DNA of 44,799 nt from a virus, in the IMG/VR virus record IMGVR_UViG_3300017613_000536, positions 1 through 44,799 of that record. One strand, given 5' to 3'. Below, one piece after another: positions 1 through 8,000 of the stretch. The translations under genes were made by a program, and so were the position numbers. The notes beneath the pieces were generated by a model, which made no database searches, was not told where the DNA came from, and saw only the letters and a list, made by a program, of their open reading frames with translations. The first letter of the stretch is position 1; each line of letters starts with the position of its first letter.

Positions 1-121
1 AGGGCCTCGGCCTGATCTGACGCATGGAAGACAACCCAGTGGTCGTACCATGCGAGTGCGGCGGCATCCAGATCAGCAAGCTGGGTTGCAAGCATCTCGT
101 CCGAACTGGGCACATAAAACT
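1..121. repeat. Terminal direct repeat, left copy
   Basis: Bases 1-121 are identical to 44679-44799. A perfect repeat of exactly this length at contig ends is what a de Bruijn assembler leaves when it closes a circle. It could also be a true short terminal redundancy, or reflect a circularly permuted, headful-packaged genome as in P22. The reading frame that crosses the join stays open, so the two ends are truly adjacent. Confidence 0.95.
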
Positions 122-296
122 CTTCGCCCTCCCACTCATAGGTTCCCGCCGCTACTCCGAATGAATTGAGACTCATCAGTTTCACGATCTTTTCTTTGAA
201 GGAATCGAACTTCGCCTGGATCTGTTCCAGGTTCGGTTCTGTGATCGCCATTGCCGTAAGCCGCACCAGTTTCTTTCCTCTCAGCTTCTCTGCCAT
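1..296 (-). CDS. Hypothetical protein, N-terminal part of a gene that crosses the contig join
   Basis: The ATG at 296 follows an AAGGAGAG ribosome-binding site. The frame runs to base 1 and continues at 44678, stopping at TGA 44623-44621. The joined gene has 117 codons plus stop. The product starts MAEKLRGKKLVRLTAM and is acidic in the middle, with a short Trp/Tyr-rich stretch (WYDHWVVFHAS) and a C-terminus ending in YLAARGW. I see no signal peptide, membrane segment or known motif, and I do not recognise the family. It lies in the early transcript between a zinc-ribbon gene (downstream) and the radical-SAM gene, which is transcribed next after the join. Its stop codon lies inside the GTGAGGGGAGGTCAC ribosome-binding motif of the radical-SAM gene. 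Confidence 0.85.
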   Translation of the reverse strand, partial: MAEKLRGKKLVRLTAMAITEPNLEQIQAKFDSFKEKIVKLMSLNSFGVAAGTYEWEGEEFYVPSSDEMLATQLADLDAAALAWYDHWVVFHASDQAEA

Positions 297-331
297 GTTA
301 CTCTCCTTCTCTTGGGTTTTTGTAGACGTGT

Positions 332-679
332 TCATCGGTCACTAGTCCCAGGCAGAGCCCTTGCAAGGGCCTCGCATTGGGGGCAGACGGCATCGTCCCC
401 TACCCGCCCACGTCCAAGGTGTCTCCAGTCGCATTTAGGGCAGGTGAAGCAGACTAGGCCCTTCTCTTGGGTGTAGATAATCTCGCACTCTAGTTTGTTG
501 ACATACGCCAGGAGTTCTCTGTACTGGACCGCGGGTTTGAAGAGCTGGACGATGCGCTCCAACGCCACACTGAGTTTGTTGTTTTCCCTTGCCTTAACTT
601 TGGCAAGCTCGGCCTCGGCCTTCTCTGCTCGTTCTTTTAGGGCGAGGTAGGAACCGCCCTGTGGTCTGTCGTCACTCAT
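332..679 (-). CDS. Small coiled-coil protein with C-terminal zinc ribbon
   Basis: This 115-residue product starts at MSDDRPQG. A longer frame opens upstream, but the ATG at 679 has a GGAGGAGAG site just before it, and the longer form would overlap the neighbour deeply. Residues 10-35 are a Glu/Ala/Lys coiled coil (KAEAELAKVKA). The C-terminal third carries four cysteines as CFTCPKCDW...CPQC, a typical zinc ribbon. Function is unknown; a nucleic-acid or protein contact is plausible. The start overlaps the stop of the upstream gene by 8 bp, which suggests translational coupling. Its coiled coil shares a 23-bp identical DNA stretch with the next gene (602-624 versus 855-877), so the two may be partial duplicates. 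Confidence 0.8.
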   Translation of the reverse strand: MSDDRPQGGSYLALKERAEKAEAELAKVKARENNKLSVALERIVQLFKPAVQYRELLAYVNKLECEIIYTQEKGLVCFTCPKCDWRHLGRGRVGDDAVCPQCEALARALPGTSDR

Positions 680-923
680 ACTCTCCTCCCTGCCCACCGC
701 CCAGGGCATCGTTTACAATGTCGGCCACATATGCGGTACAGGTGTAGTGACGCTGTATCTCCTCCAACGCCTCCCGCAGCCGTACTATTTCGTCTAAGAA
801 GGAAGAAGCCCATCCGTAGAACTTCGTTGAGTCGGCGGCTTCGGCCTTCGCCTCGGCAAGCTCGGCCTCGGCCTTCTTCTTCTCTTTGTAAAGGTGTCTA
901 CAATTTTCACAGGTCAGGTTCAT
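672..923 (-). CDS. Small coiled-coil protein with one CxxC
   Basis: This 83-residue product starts at MNLTCENCRHLY. The ATG at 923 follows GAGAGGAGGTGAGC, an excellent ribosome-binding site, so I prefer it to the longer open frame. An N-terminal CxxC is followed by a Lys/Glu/Ala coiled coil (KKKAEAELAEAKAEA) and an amphipathic segment with REALEEIQRHY. With only one CxxC, any metal site would need a dimer or a partner. It is in the early operon and overlaps the next gene by 8 bp. The coiled-coil stretch resembles that of the 332-679 product. I do not recognise the family. Confidence 0.78.
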   Translation of the reverse strand: MNLTCENCRHLYKEKKKAEAELAEAKAEAADSTKFYGWASSFLDEIVRLREALEEIQRHYTCTAYVADIVNDALGGGQGGEYE

Positions 924-925
924 GC

Positions 926-1177
926 TCACCTCCTCTCTCTCCTCGTTTTTGGGTTGTAGCACCTGATCTGCTCCGTCTCCTTGTGATACCCGAACCAGTC
1001 CCCGTCCTTGCATAAGTGTAGTTGGTCGTAGTGCAGGGTCAGGTCGGAGTCGATGTCCAGGGACTCCGTGTCCCGCTCCCGTTCCGGTGACCATGCGAAG
1101 TAAGCCATCAGCAGCATGATCGACCACAGCCCCAGAATAAAGGTACGGGTAGTGGCGGTCGCGGTTCTTTCACTCAT
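926..1177 (-). CDS. Small single-pass membrane protein
   Basis: This 83-residue product starts MSERTATATTR. The ATG at 1177 lies behind a GAGGAGAG site. The longer open frame to 1339 would run into the lipoprotein gene and has no good site. Residues 11-30 (FILGLWSIMLLMAYFAW) form one membrane helix. The rest is charged, with two cysteines and the sequence HLCKDGDWFGYHKE. The probable topology is N-in with a periplasmic tail. No family is recognised. It sits next to a predicted lipoprotein, so an envelope role is plausible, but that is inference only. Confidence 0.75.
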   Translation of the reverse strand: MSERTATATTRTFILGLWSIMLLMAYFAWSPERERDTESLDIDSDLTLHYDQLHLCKDGDWFGYHKETEQIRCYNPKTRRERR

Positions 1178-1188
1178 GCTCTCCTCCC

Positions 1189-1881
1189 TCAATAGTAACT
1201 CTTGGTGGCTGCGTTCTCCTCGGTGGTCCATGGACAGAGAAACCATACGGTGCCGACCTTGCGAGGCAGGTTGGGGCATCGGGCTTTTATGTGAGGCCAA
1301 GACCAATCGAACCACATTGTATTTTCCCACTCGCACCAATCCTGCCTCGCGGCGATTGTTTTGTGGTACACCCCTCGGGCGGCATGGTTGAGTTCATGCA
1401 TAAAGTACTTCGCAAAATACGGGGAGTGGAAGCCGTAGGTCGAAAGGAAGATGTGGCCTCCCTTTGCCAACCCACCCAGGCCGATGCCTCTGGCGTCCTC
1501 TACCCCAAGGTGCGCTTGGTACACCTCGTCCCACCGGCACGCCTCCCCGTGGGTCAGCTCCAGGCAGGGGATGTCCTCATGGAGATCCCGGACCAGCCAG
1601 ATGGAGTCCACCTCGTCCAGTATGTCCTGCCCATACCGATGCTCGTAGGAGGCCAGGACGGCCTCCAGGATGCACCCCTCGACCTGGGAGGCCTCGGTGT
1701 ACAGGTCCACGCCCATTACCTCTGTAATGGGGTCATACGGCCTCATGATGGTGTCACCGCATCCCACCAGGAGGTATGCCACCATCGCCCAGAACAGGAC
1801 CGAAGCCGCGAGAAGGGTCAGCCTCCCCGATGCCATTTTCAGACCGGCCCACCTTTTTTCGGGGACTCTTGTTTCGTCCAT
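1189..1881 (-). CDS. Putative lipoprotein with HELNH zinc-metallopeptidase motif
   Basis: The product has up to 230 residues. A hydrophobic stretch (TLLAASVLFWAMVAYLLVGC, ending at Cys41) ends in an LVGC lipobox, so it is probably lipidated and held in the envelope. Residues 162-166 read HELNH, the HExxH zinc site of many metallopeptidases. The motif is followed by AARGVYHKT, so His173 is a possible third ligand, but the spacing is not the metzincin pattern. Seven further cysteines may form disulphides. The ATG at 1881 has a GGGAGGGA site; the second Met (1836) gives a more usual signal peptide but lacks a site. The longer start overlaps the Lar-like gene by 128 bp in another frame. Substrate unknown: host envelope protein cleavage, superinfection exclusion or lysis are possibilities. 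Confidence 0.75.
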   Translation of the reverse strand: MDETRVPEKRWAGLKMASGRLTLLAASVLFWAMVAYLLVGCGDTIMRPYDPITEVMGVDLYTEASQVEGCILEAVLASYEHRYGQDILDEVDSIWLVRDLHEDIPCLELTHGEACRWDEVYQAHLGVEDARGIGLGGLAKGGHIFLSTYGFHSPYFAKYFMHELNHAARGVYHKTIAARQDWCEWENTMWFDWSWPHIKARCPNLPRKVGTVWFLCPWTTEENAATKSYY

Positions 1882-2071
1882 TGTGAGCGTCCCTCCCTCT
1901 CTGTTCTCCCAGTTCGGCCGATCGCCGGTTCCAGGATTTCCCTGCCATCTCTACCCCCACCCGGTTCGGCCCCAGGGCGCCGCACTTCAGGCACCCCATA
2001 TAGAACCGATTCGCCACGCAGTACATCTTCAGCTGCTTGAACCCACAGAATGGGCACTCCTTGTACACCAT
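1754..2071 (-). CDS. Lar-like restriction alleviation protein
   Basis: This frame has 105 residues. The N-terminal 55 match the Lar family pattern: CPFCG near the start, a second CxxCGALGP, and a WNRRSAEL motif at the end of the domain. Lar-type proteins are small zinc proteins of phages and prophages that reduce attack by type I restriction systems. The ATG at 2071 follows a GGGAGG site. After WNRR the frame continues for about 50 Arg/Gly-rich residues overlapping the lipoprotein gene. That tail may be real or simply unselected read-through. Together with the Mom-like gene it suggests this phage invests in evading host restriction. Confidence 0.8.
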   Translation of the reverse strand: MVYKECPFCGFKQLKMYCVANRFYMGCLKCGALGPNRVGVEMAGKSWNRRSAELGEQRGRDAHNGRNKSPRKKVGRSENGIGEADPSRGFGPVLGDGGIPPGGMR

Positions 2072-2122
2072 GATTGCACCTCCCTTGCCCTGGTCACCGC
2101 GCCAGGGCTCGCGAAGAAGGGT

Positions 2123-3562
2123 TCAATCCCAGGACGGGCAACCGTCACGCAGCTTGCATCCCTGCCCTTCGTGCTTGCCGGTAGAGTTGCAGTAATGTTC
2201 GCTCATCATGTCCCCACCAGCGTCCTCGCACGGAACCATGGTTTCCGGCTGGGCGGTGGGAGTCTGGCCCGTAAGGGCGGCCACGGCCTTCGCGAGGGGG
2301 CGTCTGAATACCGACTTTGACTTGGCCTCCAGGGCCTTCAGTACGTCCTCCGGGAAGTGGACGAAACGAGTGTGGTTGGAAATGATGTACTGCTTAAACC
2401 CGCTGGACTTCTTGTCCTTGAACTTGGCGAGCTCTACGCCCACTTCATACTTGTCCCAGGGCGATTTGTCTGGCTCCTCCTCGCTGGGCTGATCAGTTGC
2501 AGCCTCTGTGGGGGGCGGCTCTTCCTCGCCCTGAAACTCTCCTGTCTGCTTCGCATACCACTCCTCATACTTGCCCATGAAACCCTTCATTGCAGCTGGT
2601 GCCTCGAGGGTCTGTCGGAGGGCGTCGATCTCGATCTGATTTCTCTTGCAGACCAGGTCGGAGAACTCGGAGAAGAGCGGCGCCTCCAGGACATCCATCG
2701 CCTTCATGACCTTGTCGTAGACATACTCCCGGCTGGCTTCTGGGGGGTCCCCAACCTCATCCATGGAGAGGTCGAGGTCGGTGGTGGGGGTAGGAGGTGA
2801 CGCTGGTGCAGCTGCAGGTTTTGCCGCTGGTGGGGGGGCCTTCGTACCAGCGGGATCCGCGGCGGCACCCGCGCCACCATTTTTCGCTTTGAGCTTGTCC
2901 TTGAGAGACTTCGCGGTGGGTGGAACGTCTACCGGAGAGAACCCACCGTCAGGGGTTGCCTCCATCACGACGATGTCTCCGGCCTCCTCTCGCGTCTGGA
3001 GTCCCTTGAGCACATCCGTGAAGTTATCCCTCAGAGCCCAACTCCGTGCACGCATCTTGAGCATCCTCTGTGGATACTTCGCCCAGGGGGTGGCGGGGTC
3101 AGCCGGAACGAGCTTGGCCCTCTTCGCGTCTCCCAGGGAGAACGTCTCGGTGATCCCTTCCTTATCACCCCTTCGATGTGCGAGGCAATGGGCGGTCCAG
3201 TTGTCGGCGCCCTCGGTGCCCGTGAACCACTCCCTGAAATCCTCGAGCAACCCGGACCCCCTGACCAGAGCCAGGGCGGCATCTCCCCAGATGGAGGGAC
3301 GGCCGTTAATGACCGCTATGTTCTGCACCGCTTGCATGGGCATCATGCCCACCTCGAGGCCCATCTGGATGGCCACGGCCAGAGCCTCCGGGGACTGCAT
3401 CCCCTTCGGCGCCATGCCGCTGGTCGCAATCATGGAGGCCATCCTCCAGAGTTGGTCGAGGTCTTGCGGGATGAGAGCTCCCGCGGTTCGGTTGGAGGTT
3501 GTGATAGATGGCTTGGGCGCCCCTACCTGAATCGTCTGTAGGCCTTGTTCCTCCGTTGTCAT
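2123..3562 (-). CDS. recT: RecT-family single-strand annealing protein
   Basis: This 479-residue product matches the RecT/Redbeta-like phage recombinase group. Characteristic stretches are MQAVQNIAVINGRPSIWGD near residue 80 and ARSWALRDNFTDVLKGL near residue 175. The C-terminal half is longer than usual: a Pro/Ala/Lys linker (about 220-270) and an acidic region lead to a terminal four-Cys segment (PCEDAGG...HYC...GCKLRDGC) that could bind zinc. These proteins bind single-stranded DNA and anneal complementary strands in phage recombination and genome concatemer repair. It is directly downstream of the YqaJ exonuclease gene with a 19-bp gap, the classic exo/annealase pair. The start is ATG at 3562. 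Confidence 0.9.
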   Translation of the reverse strand: MTTEEQGLQTIQVGAPKPSITTSNRTAGALIPQDLDQLWRMASMIATSGMAPKGMQSPEALAVAIQMGLEVGMMPMQAVQNIAVINGRPSIWGDAALALVRGSGLLEDFREWFTGTEGADNWTAHCLAHRRGDKEGITETFSLGDAKRAKLVPADPATPWAKYPQRMLKMRARSWALRDNFTDVLKGLQTREEAGDIVVMEATPDGGFSPVDVPPTAKSLKDKLKAKNGGAGAAADPAGTKAPPPAAKPAAAPASPPTPTTDLDLSMDEVGDPPEASREYVYDKVMKAMDVLEAPLFSEFSDLVCKRNQIEIDALRQTLEAPAAMKGFMGKYEEWYAKQTGEFQGEEEPPPTEAATDQPSEEEPDKSPWDKYEVGVELAKFKDKKSSGFKQYIISNHTRFVHFPEDVLKALEAKSKSVFRRPLAKAVAALTGQTPTAQPETMVPCEDAGGDMMSEHYCNSTGKHEGQGCKLRDGCPSWD

Positions 3563-3581
3563 GGTGATTCCTTTCTGGCTC

Positions 3582-4490
3582 CTACTTTGTGAGGAACCTG
3601 CGTTGGGTCTTCTTGTCCACGCAGCATTCTGCGTAGATCTCCGGATGCTTCTTTTTCAATTCATCAACAATGAACTGCTTGCCAGGCTTGGCCGTCTTCC
3701 AGGTGGCGAGCACCTGTTCGCCGTTCCCGGCCAGGGCCTCGTGCTCGCCCATGAACTCCTGTATCTCCATCTTGAGCCGGTTCTCCCTGCTCTCCAGATC
3801 CTTCTTCTCCTTCTTCACCAGCAGCAGGTCTGCCACGGCCTCCATCACCTCGATCGATGCGTCAATGGTTCCCTTTGCGTGCACGCCGCCGAACCGGAGC
3901 GCGATGTCGCGTGCGGTGGTGAAGGGTGGGGGTTTGCGGTTGGTGACCCGCGCCCAGAACAGACGCTCCTGCTCGATCAGCAACTCCGCGAGCTCGGGGT
4001 CACTCTCGATCGTGTAGATCCTGAAGTCGGACCCACCGATGAGCGCGGCCACGTCTGCGATCTGGTAGCCGACCACGGTCATGTAGTGTTGGACCTGGGC
4101 CAGGTAGTGCTCCGGGATCTCGTCTGAGCCGTCAGGGCCCCAGCCCATGTCATACCGGGCGGTCTTGATCTCGAGGATCCGGTCATCGCAGAGCCCGTCT
4201 AAATTTGCGCGCATGAAGGTGTGGGTGGGGTGTACGATCGCGCCGTCCGGGACGGTGACCTGGCACCCGGTGTCCTCCTGGTACCGCTCGCGGATCACCG
4301 GCTCCATGATGCGTCCCCACATCATGCTTGGGTTGTCCTCTACCTCTTCGCCTTCTCCGATCTTGTCCAGGTAGAGTTCGAAGGGGCTCATCCATGGGTT
4401 CACCCCACAGATCACGGAGGCGTCACTCCCTCCGATCCCCAGCCTTCTCTGCTCGAGCCATGCGGCCCTGTGTTCTGGTGTCATTGTCAT
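3582..4490 (-). CDS. YqaJ-type recombination exonuclease
   Basis: This 302-residue product belongs to the YqaJ/lambda-exonuclease group. The N-terminal LGIGGSDASVICGVNPW (from residue 17) is the family signature. Catalytic residues of the PD-(D/E)XK core are visible as Glu63 (GRIMEPVIRERY), Asp98 (ANLDGL) and Glu107-x-Lys109 (LEIKT), followed by YLAQVQHYM. The enzyme degrades one strand of duplex DNA to give single-stranded DNA for the RecT partner. A coiled-coil region (about 220-250) is followed by a basic C-terminus. The ATG at 4490 overlaps the TGA of the upstream gene (ATGA), so the two are translationally coupled. Confidence 0.92.
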   Translation of the reverse strand: MTMTPEHRAAWLEQRRLGIGGSDASVICGVNPWMSPFELYLDKIGEGEEVEDNPSMMWGRIMEPVIRERYQEDTGCQVTVPDGAIVHPTHTFMRANLDGLCDDRILEIKTARYDMGWGPDGSDEIPEHYLAQVQHYMTVVGYQIADVAALIGGSDFRIYTIESDPELAELLIEQERLFWARVTNRKPPPFTTARDIALRFGGVHAKGTIDASIEVMEAVADLLLVKKEKKDLESRENRLKMEIQEFMGEHEALAGNGEQVLATWKTAKPGKQFIVDELKKKHPEIYAECCVDKKTQRRFLTK

Positions 4491-4672
4491 TTGTCACCTC
4501 CATCTCGTTTACGTTTCGCCTGGGACGGCCCCAGGCACTTGACCATGCACTTGCCACACTTCAGGCCAGGATCTTCATCCGTGAAGAATGAAGATATGCG
4601 GGGGATCTCCTTACCGCATCTGGTGCACCGGATCTTTTGGTGAGCTTCCGGCCGTACATGGACGTCGCTCAT
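4487..4672 (-). CDS. Small zinc-ribbon protein, faintly Com-like
   Basis: This 61-residue protein has two CxxC pairs (IRCTRCGKEI and GLKCGKCMVKC) and a Lys/Arg-rich tail. The arrangement IRC-x2-C-x-K...SF...KC-x2-C resembles, as far as I recall it, phage Mu Com, the zinc protein that binds mom mRNA and allows its translation. The likeness is short and could simply reflect a generic zinc ribbon. The gene is second in the early operon, with ATGA overlaps on both sides. It would be transcribed ahead of the Mom-like gene on the same transcript across the contig join. A role as RNA- or DNA-binding regulator is inferred. Confidence 0.7.
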   Translation of the reverse strand: MSDVHVRPEAHQKIRCTRCGKEIPRISSFFTDEDPGLKCGKCMVKCLGPSQAKRKRDGGDK

Positions 4673-4860
4673 TCGGGGGGGTCCTCCTTTCCTGTCTTGG
4701 TCATGTACTCCACGACCGCGTCCAGGTCGAACCGGAGCGCCATGGTGGGCGCCAACTGCAGCCGGGGAAAATCGGGATCGGCCAGATACTTGAGCAGCGT
4801 CTTGCTGCCCAGCTTCAGCCGTACCGCCAGTTCCTCGTGGGTGAGGATTTCTCGTGCCAT
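4669..4860 (-). CDS. Small helix-turn-helix protein, first gene of the early operon
   Basis: This 63-residue product starts MAREILTHEELAVRLKLGSK. The stretch LTHEELAVRLKLGSKTLLKYL is a helix-turn-helix of the excisionase/MerR-like small type, and LRFDLDAVVEYM matches the usual wing-to-helix ending of that fold (R-F-x-x-x-D-V-x-x-Y). It could be a transcription regulator of early genes or an accessory DNA-bending protein. No integrase is present, so an excisionase role is unlikely. The ATG at 4860 follows AAGGAGAAAGGAG. Its stop overlaps the start of the next gene (ATGA). Being first after the terminator, it is well placed to control the early block. Confidence 0.78.
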   Translation of the reverse strand: MAREILTHEELAVRLKLGSKTLLKYLADPDFPRLQLAPTMALRFDLDAVVEYMTKTGKEDPPE

Positions 4861-4946
4861 CTCCTTTCTCCTTTATAGTGGTTTTTGGGGTACTTTTACT
4901 CCCAACCTACCCCACCCACGGGAAAGCTGTCAAGAGAAAAGAAAAA
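4861..4946 (-). promoter_or_regulatory. Early-operon leader and probable promoter region
   Basis: These 86 bases separate the late-block terminator from the first early gene, so the early promoter should lie here. On the minus strand a perfect TTGACA reads from 4933 to 4928, but no good -10 lies 16-18 bases further on. A TATAAA reads from 4877 to 4872, too far from that -35 for a standard promoter. The assignment rests on position more than on sequence. Confidence 0.4.
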
Positions 4947-4976
4947 GGGGGCAGGGTGGCCTAAGCCCTGCCCCCC
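4931..4976 (-). terminator. Rho-independent terminator ending the late operon
   Basis: On the minus strand, GGGGGCAGGG (4975-4966) pairs perfectly with CCCTGCCCCC (4956-4947) around a 9-base loop. It is followed by TTTTTCTTTTCTC, a U-rich run. It lies about 50 bases past the stop of the giant polyvalent gene and just before the early leader, so it separates the late and early transcripts. Confidence 0.85.
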
Positions 4977-4987
4977 AGATGGAGGAA

Positions 4988-5013
4988 CCTGGCAGATATA
5001 AGCCCCTGCCAGG
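4988..5013 (-). terminator. Second hairpin directly after the giant gene
   Basis: CCTGGCAG (5013-5006) pairs with CTGCCAGG (4995-4988) around a 10-base loop, between the stop of the 5023-13557 gene and the main terminator. It lacks its own U-tract. It may protect the mRNA 3' end or help pausing. Confidence 0.55.
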
Positions 5014-5022
5014 ACGGGCTTT

Positions 5023-8000
5023 TTACTTCCGCCACCCGATCGGCCTCTTGGTGAGCTTCTCTTTTCCGATGGCCTCCCTGGCCAGGTCGATGATCGCCCA
5101 CCAGCAAGCGTCCAGGGCCTTCTTCTTCTCCTCCGGGGTAGCCGTCTTGTTCGCGAAGATCTCTCGGGCCGTGTTCCGCTGGATGTCTATGAGGTCCTTG
5201 TATTTCTCGAGCTCCCGGAGGCGGCCACTCTTGGCCATACCGGAGATCTCGTTCACCAAGCCTCCAGCCCCGGCCACCCTGGCAAGGGGTGCCACATCCG
5301 CGATCCCCTCCGTGATCTTGGTGGATTTGTGCTTCTGCATCTCCGCGGAGAGCTCGTCGTAGAACCTGCCCACGCTCCGGGAGCTCGCGGAGGGGAACCG
5401 GGTATGGAAACCCTTCCAACCGGGGATCACGTCATGGATGTCCTGGGCCGGCATATCCGGGATGTCTCCCACGTTGAACTTCTCCAGGGCCCTGTCCAGG
5501 GAGGCCACCACCAGGCGGCCAGCGCCAGCGAAGGTTGTGTACAGCAGGTTCTCGAGCTTTCCAGGGCTCGCAAGGTGCTTCAGGCCCGGTACCTTGTTCA
5601 TCGCCTCGGCCAGGAGTCGGATAGACCTGGACGTGTACGGCCCGTACTGCAGGTACGGATCCGCTCCCAGTTTATCCCTGGGCACGGTCGGCCGATCAAA
5701 GAACAGGCTTTGTTCCGTCTTCCATTCGATCGGTGCGATCGCTACGTTGGGCAGTTGGAAGGGGGACGCCCCTTCCCAGAGTGCCTTTCCAAGCTCCTTG
5801 ACCGTGGCCTTGTCGTGCTCCACGATCCAGTCCCCGATGATCTCCGGGATGGATCCGAAGATGAGGCCCATCTCGAAGGGCTTGGGTATCGACCAGATAT
5901 TCTTCAGCGAGCCGTCATCGTTGTGGGTTACAAAATTCCAGAACAGGATTCGTCTCCAGGGCGCGATTTCCTGGTAGAACTCATCGTCCTTTTGCGCGTA
6001 CCAGATAAGAAGGCTGGGTAGCGTAATGCCGAAGAATCCAAGAGCCGTGGTACGGGCGGGGTGGTCCCGGAACTGCCGCCGCATTTTCTCCAGCCCCTGG
6101 ATCTTCGGGTTCCAAAACGCGGAGATCATTGCGTAGCCCTTGGTCAGCTGCCCGAACTGCTTGAAGTCGAGCGTCATGTCCCTGGCCTCGATACCCGCGT
6201 CCATGAGGGCACCCCTGTCTGGCGTACCCTCCTTCTTGCCCCAGAGCACGCCTCCGTGGGCGGCCCTGGCCATGGCACCCACACGGGTGCCCTCCTCCAG
6301 GATCTCGGAGAGCATCTGGACACTCTCGAGCGGGTGCACCACGCGGTGCTTGATGCGCTTCACCCGGTTGGCCAGGATCTTGGACAGGTCGGTCTGGATG
6401 TAGTTCCGGTCCATCGATACCAGGGCGCTCGTACCGGCGCCACTTGCGTTGAACTGCTGGTAGAGTTCGGTCTTGCCCAGGATGTGGAAGATGCCTCGGC
6501 CCAGATCCCAGAAAGGCTTGTACCCGTAGTTGGTAAACAGGAACGCAGTGATCTGATCGCGTACCGGGTTACGGAGTGCAAACTCCGGGGAGTAGATCGT
6601 AGCTCCTGCGCGTAGCCACTTGGCCGGGTGCGCGAAGAGCCTCCACGCAGCGTTCACGCTCTCCGCGTCCAGGCCCATGATGGCGCCGTGTACCTCCGGA
6701 GCCATCCAGTAGATCGTGGGTTCTCCATTCTCGTAAAAAATCGCCTCATTTTCCCTGGTGGCGTAGTTCGGCCGGAACGCGGTCAGGACCTCCTGGATGA
6801 GGAACACATCTTCCGGGGCCAGGCCGGCCTCCTCCACCATGTTCTCCCACTCCACGAGGCCACCCTCACCGGCCTCCATCTCCTTGAAGATCTTGTTCAC
6901 CACCTTGTTGTGCTCGGTCATCATGTCCAGGACCTCGAGGATCCTCGCGGCCACATCGCTGGGGGAGTCCTTCAGCTGCTTCTGTATGCTCTTCAGGGCC
7001 TCCTCGAGCTTCATGGACTGGGGTTTCATCGGGGTGTCCACCTTATGGATGAGGTCCCCCATGTTTGGCAATTCCGCGATCTTGGCCATCGCCTTGCCGA
7101 CCTCGTTACGACTGGCCAGGTTGATGATCGTGAACGTGTTTGCTACCATCGTCTCGGTAGGGGAATACACCTCTCTGGCCTCGCCGCCGACCTTTTTGAG
7201 AGGGCTGAAAATATCCCCGAATTTCCTATTGCTCAGGCCGCCTTGGTGGGCGCCGGAGTCCATGACTCTATACAACGGTACATAGAACAGATTCTTTTCC
7301 TGTATCTTCTCTGCGAGCTCCTGGGATATGCGGCCACTGTCTACCAGAAACTGCAGAAGATCTGCGTTGTACTTGTGCAGCTGTCCCGCCACCTGTTCAA
7401 GCTCGGGCTCCAGTTGGTCTACAACCTGCTGGAACTCCTCCCGTGACATGATATTTTCGTAACTCTCGAGCAATCGATCGTCGTTTACAACCCGCTTCGC
7501 GACCAGGTACTGGTCGAGCTCCTGCCGGCGGCCCTCGGCCTCGATGCCCTTTAAGATCGGGAACAGGCCCGGCCCTTGGGCCTCGAATCCCTCGTCTGTC
7601 ATGCGGTAGGTGCCCCAGCGCAAGAACTGGATTGCTCGCTTCGGCCAGCCCCTGGTCAGCCACGCTACCTTGTGGGGGTTGTCTGCCGTCTCGAGTTTGT
7701 CCCCCATGCGCTTCTCGACTTCCTTGGAAAACACATCGAGGAACTCGATGTCGTTAATGAACTTGGCCCAGAACTCATTCATACTCATCCGCGGCTTCTT
7801 GCGATCGCCCGATACGATCATAGTCTCGAGCTTCTTCTGCGGAGGCAGCAGCTGATGGTCTACCCACATCTGCCGGATCCGGACCATGGCCTCCTGGAGC
7901 TCCGGGTGATTGAATAGCGCCCCTTCGAACGCCTCGTGGAACTGAGGGGCGTCCTTCACGAGCTCGCTCTGCACGCCGGTCACATACCTCTGGAAAAACT

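Noticed and set aside
4669-4860. Excisionase for a temperate lifestyle
   Set aside because: The fold fits, but I found no integrase, attachment site pair or CI-type repressor, so a regulator role is more likely.
4905-4933. TTGACA as -35 of a standard early promoter
   Set aside because: The -35 is perfect, but no acceptable -10 lies 16-18 bases away, so I list only a probable promoter region.
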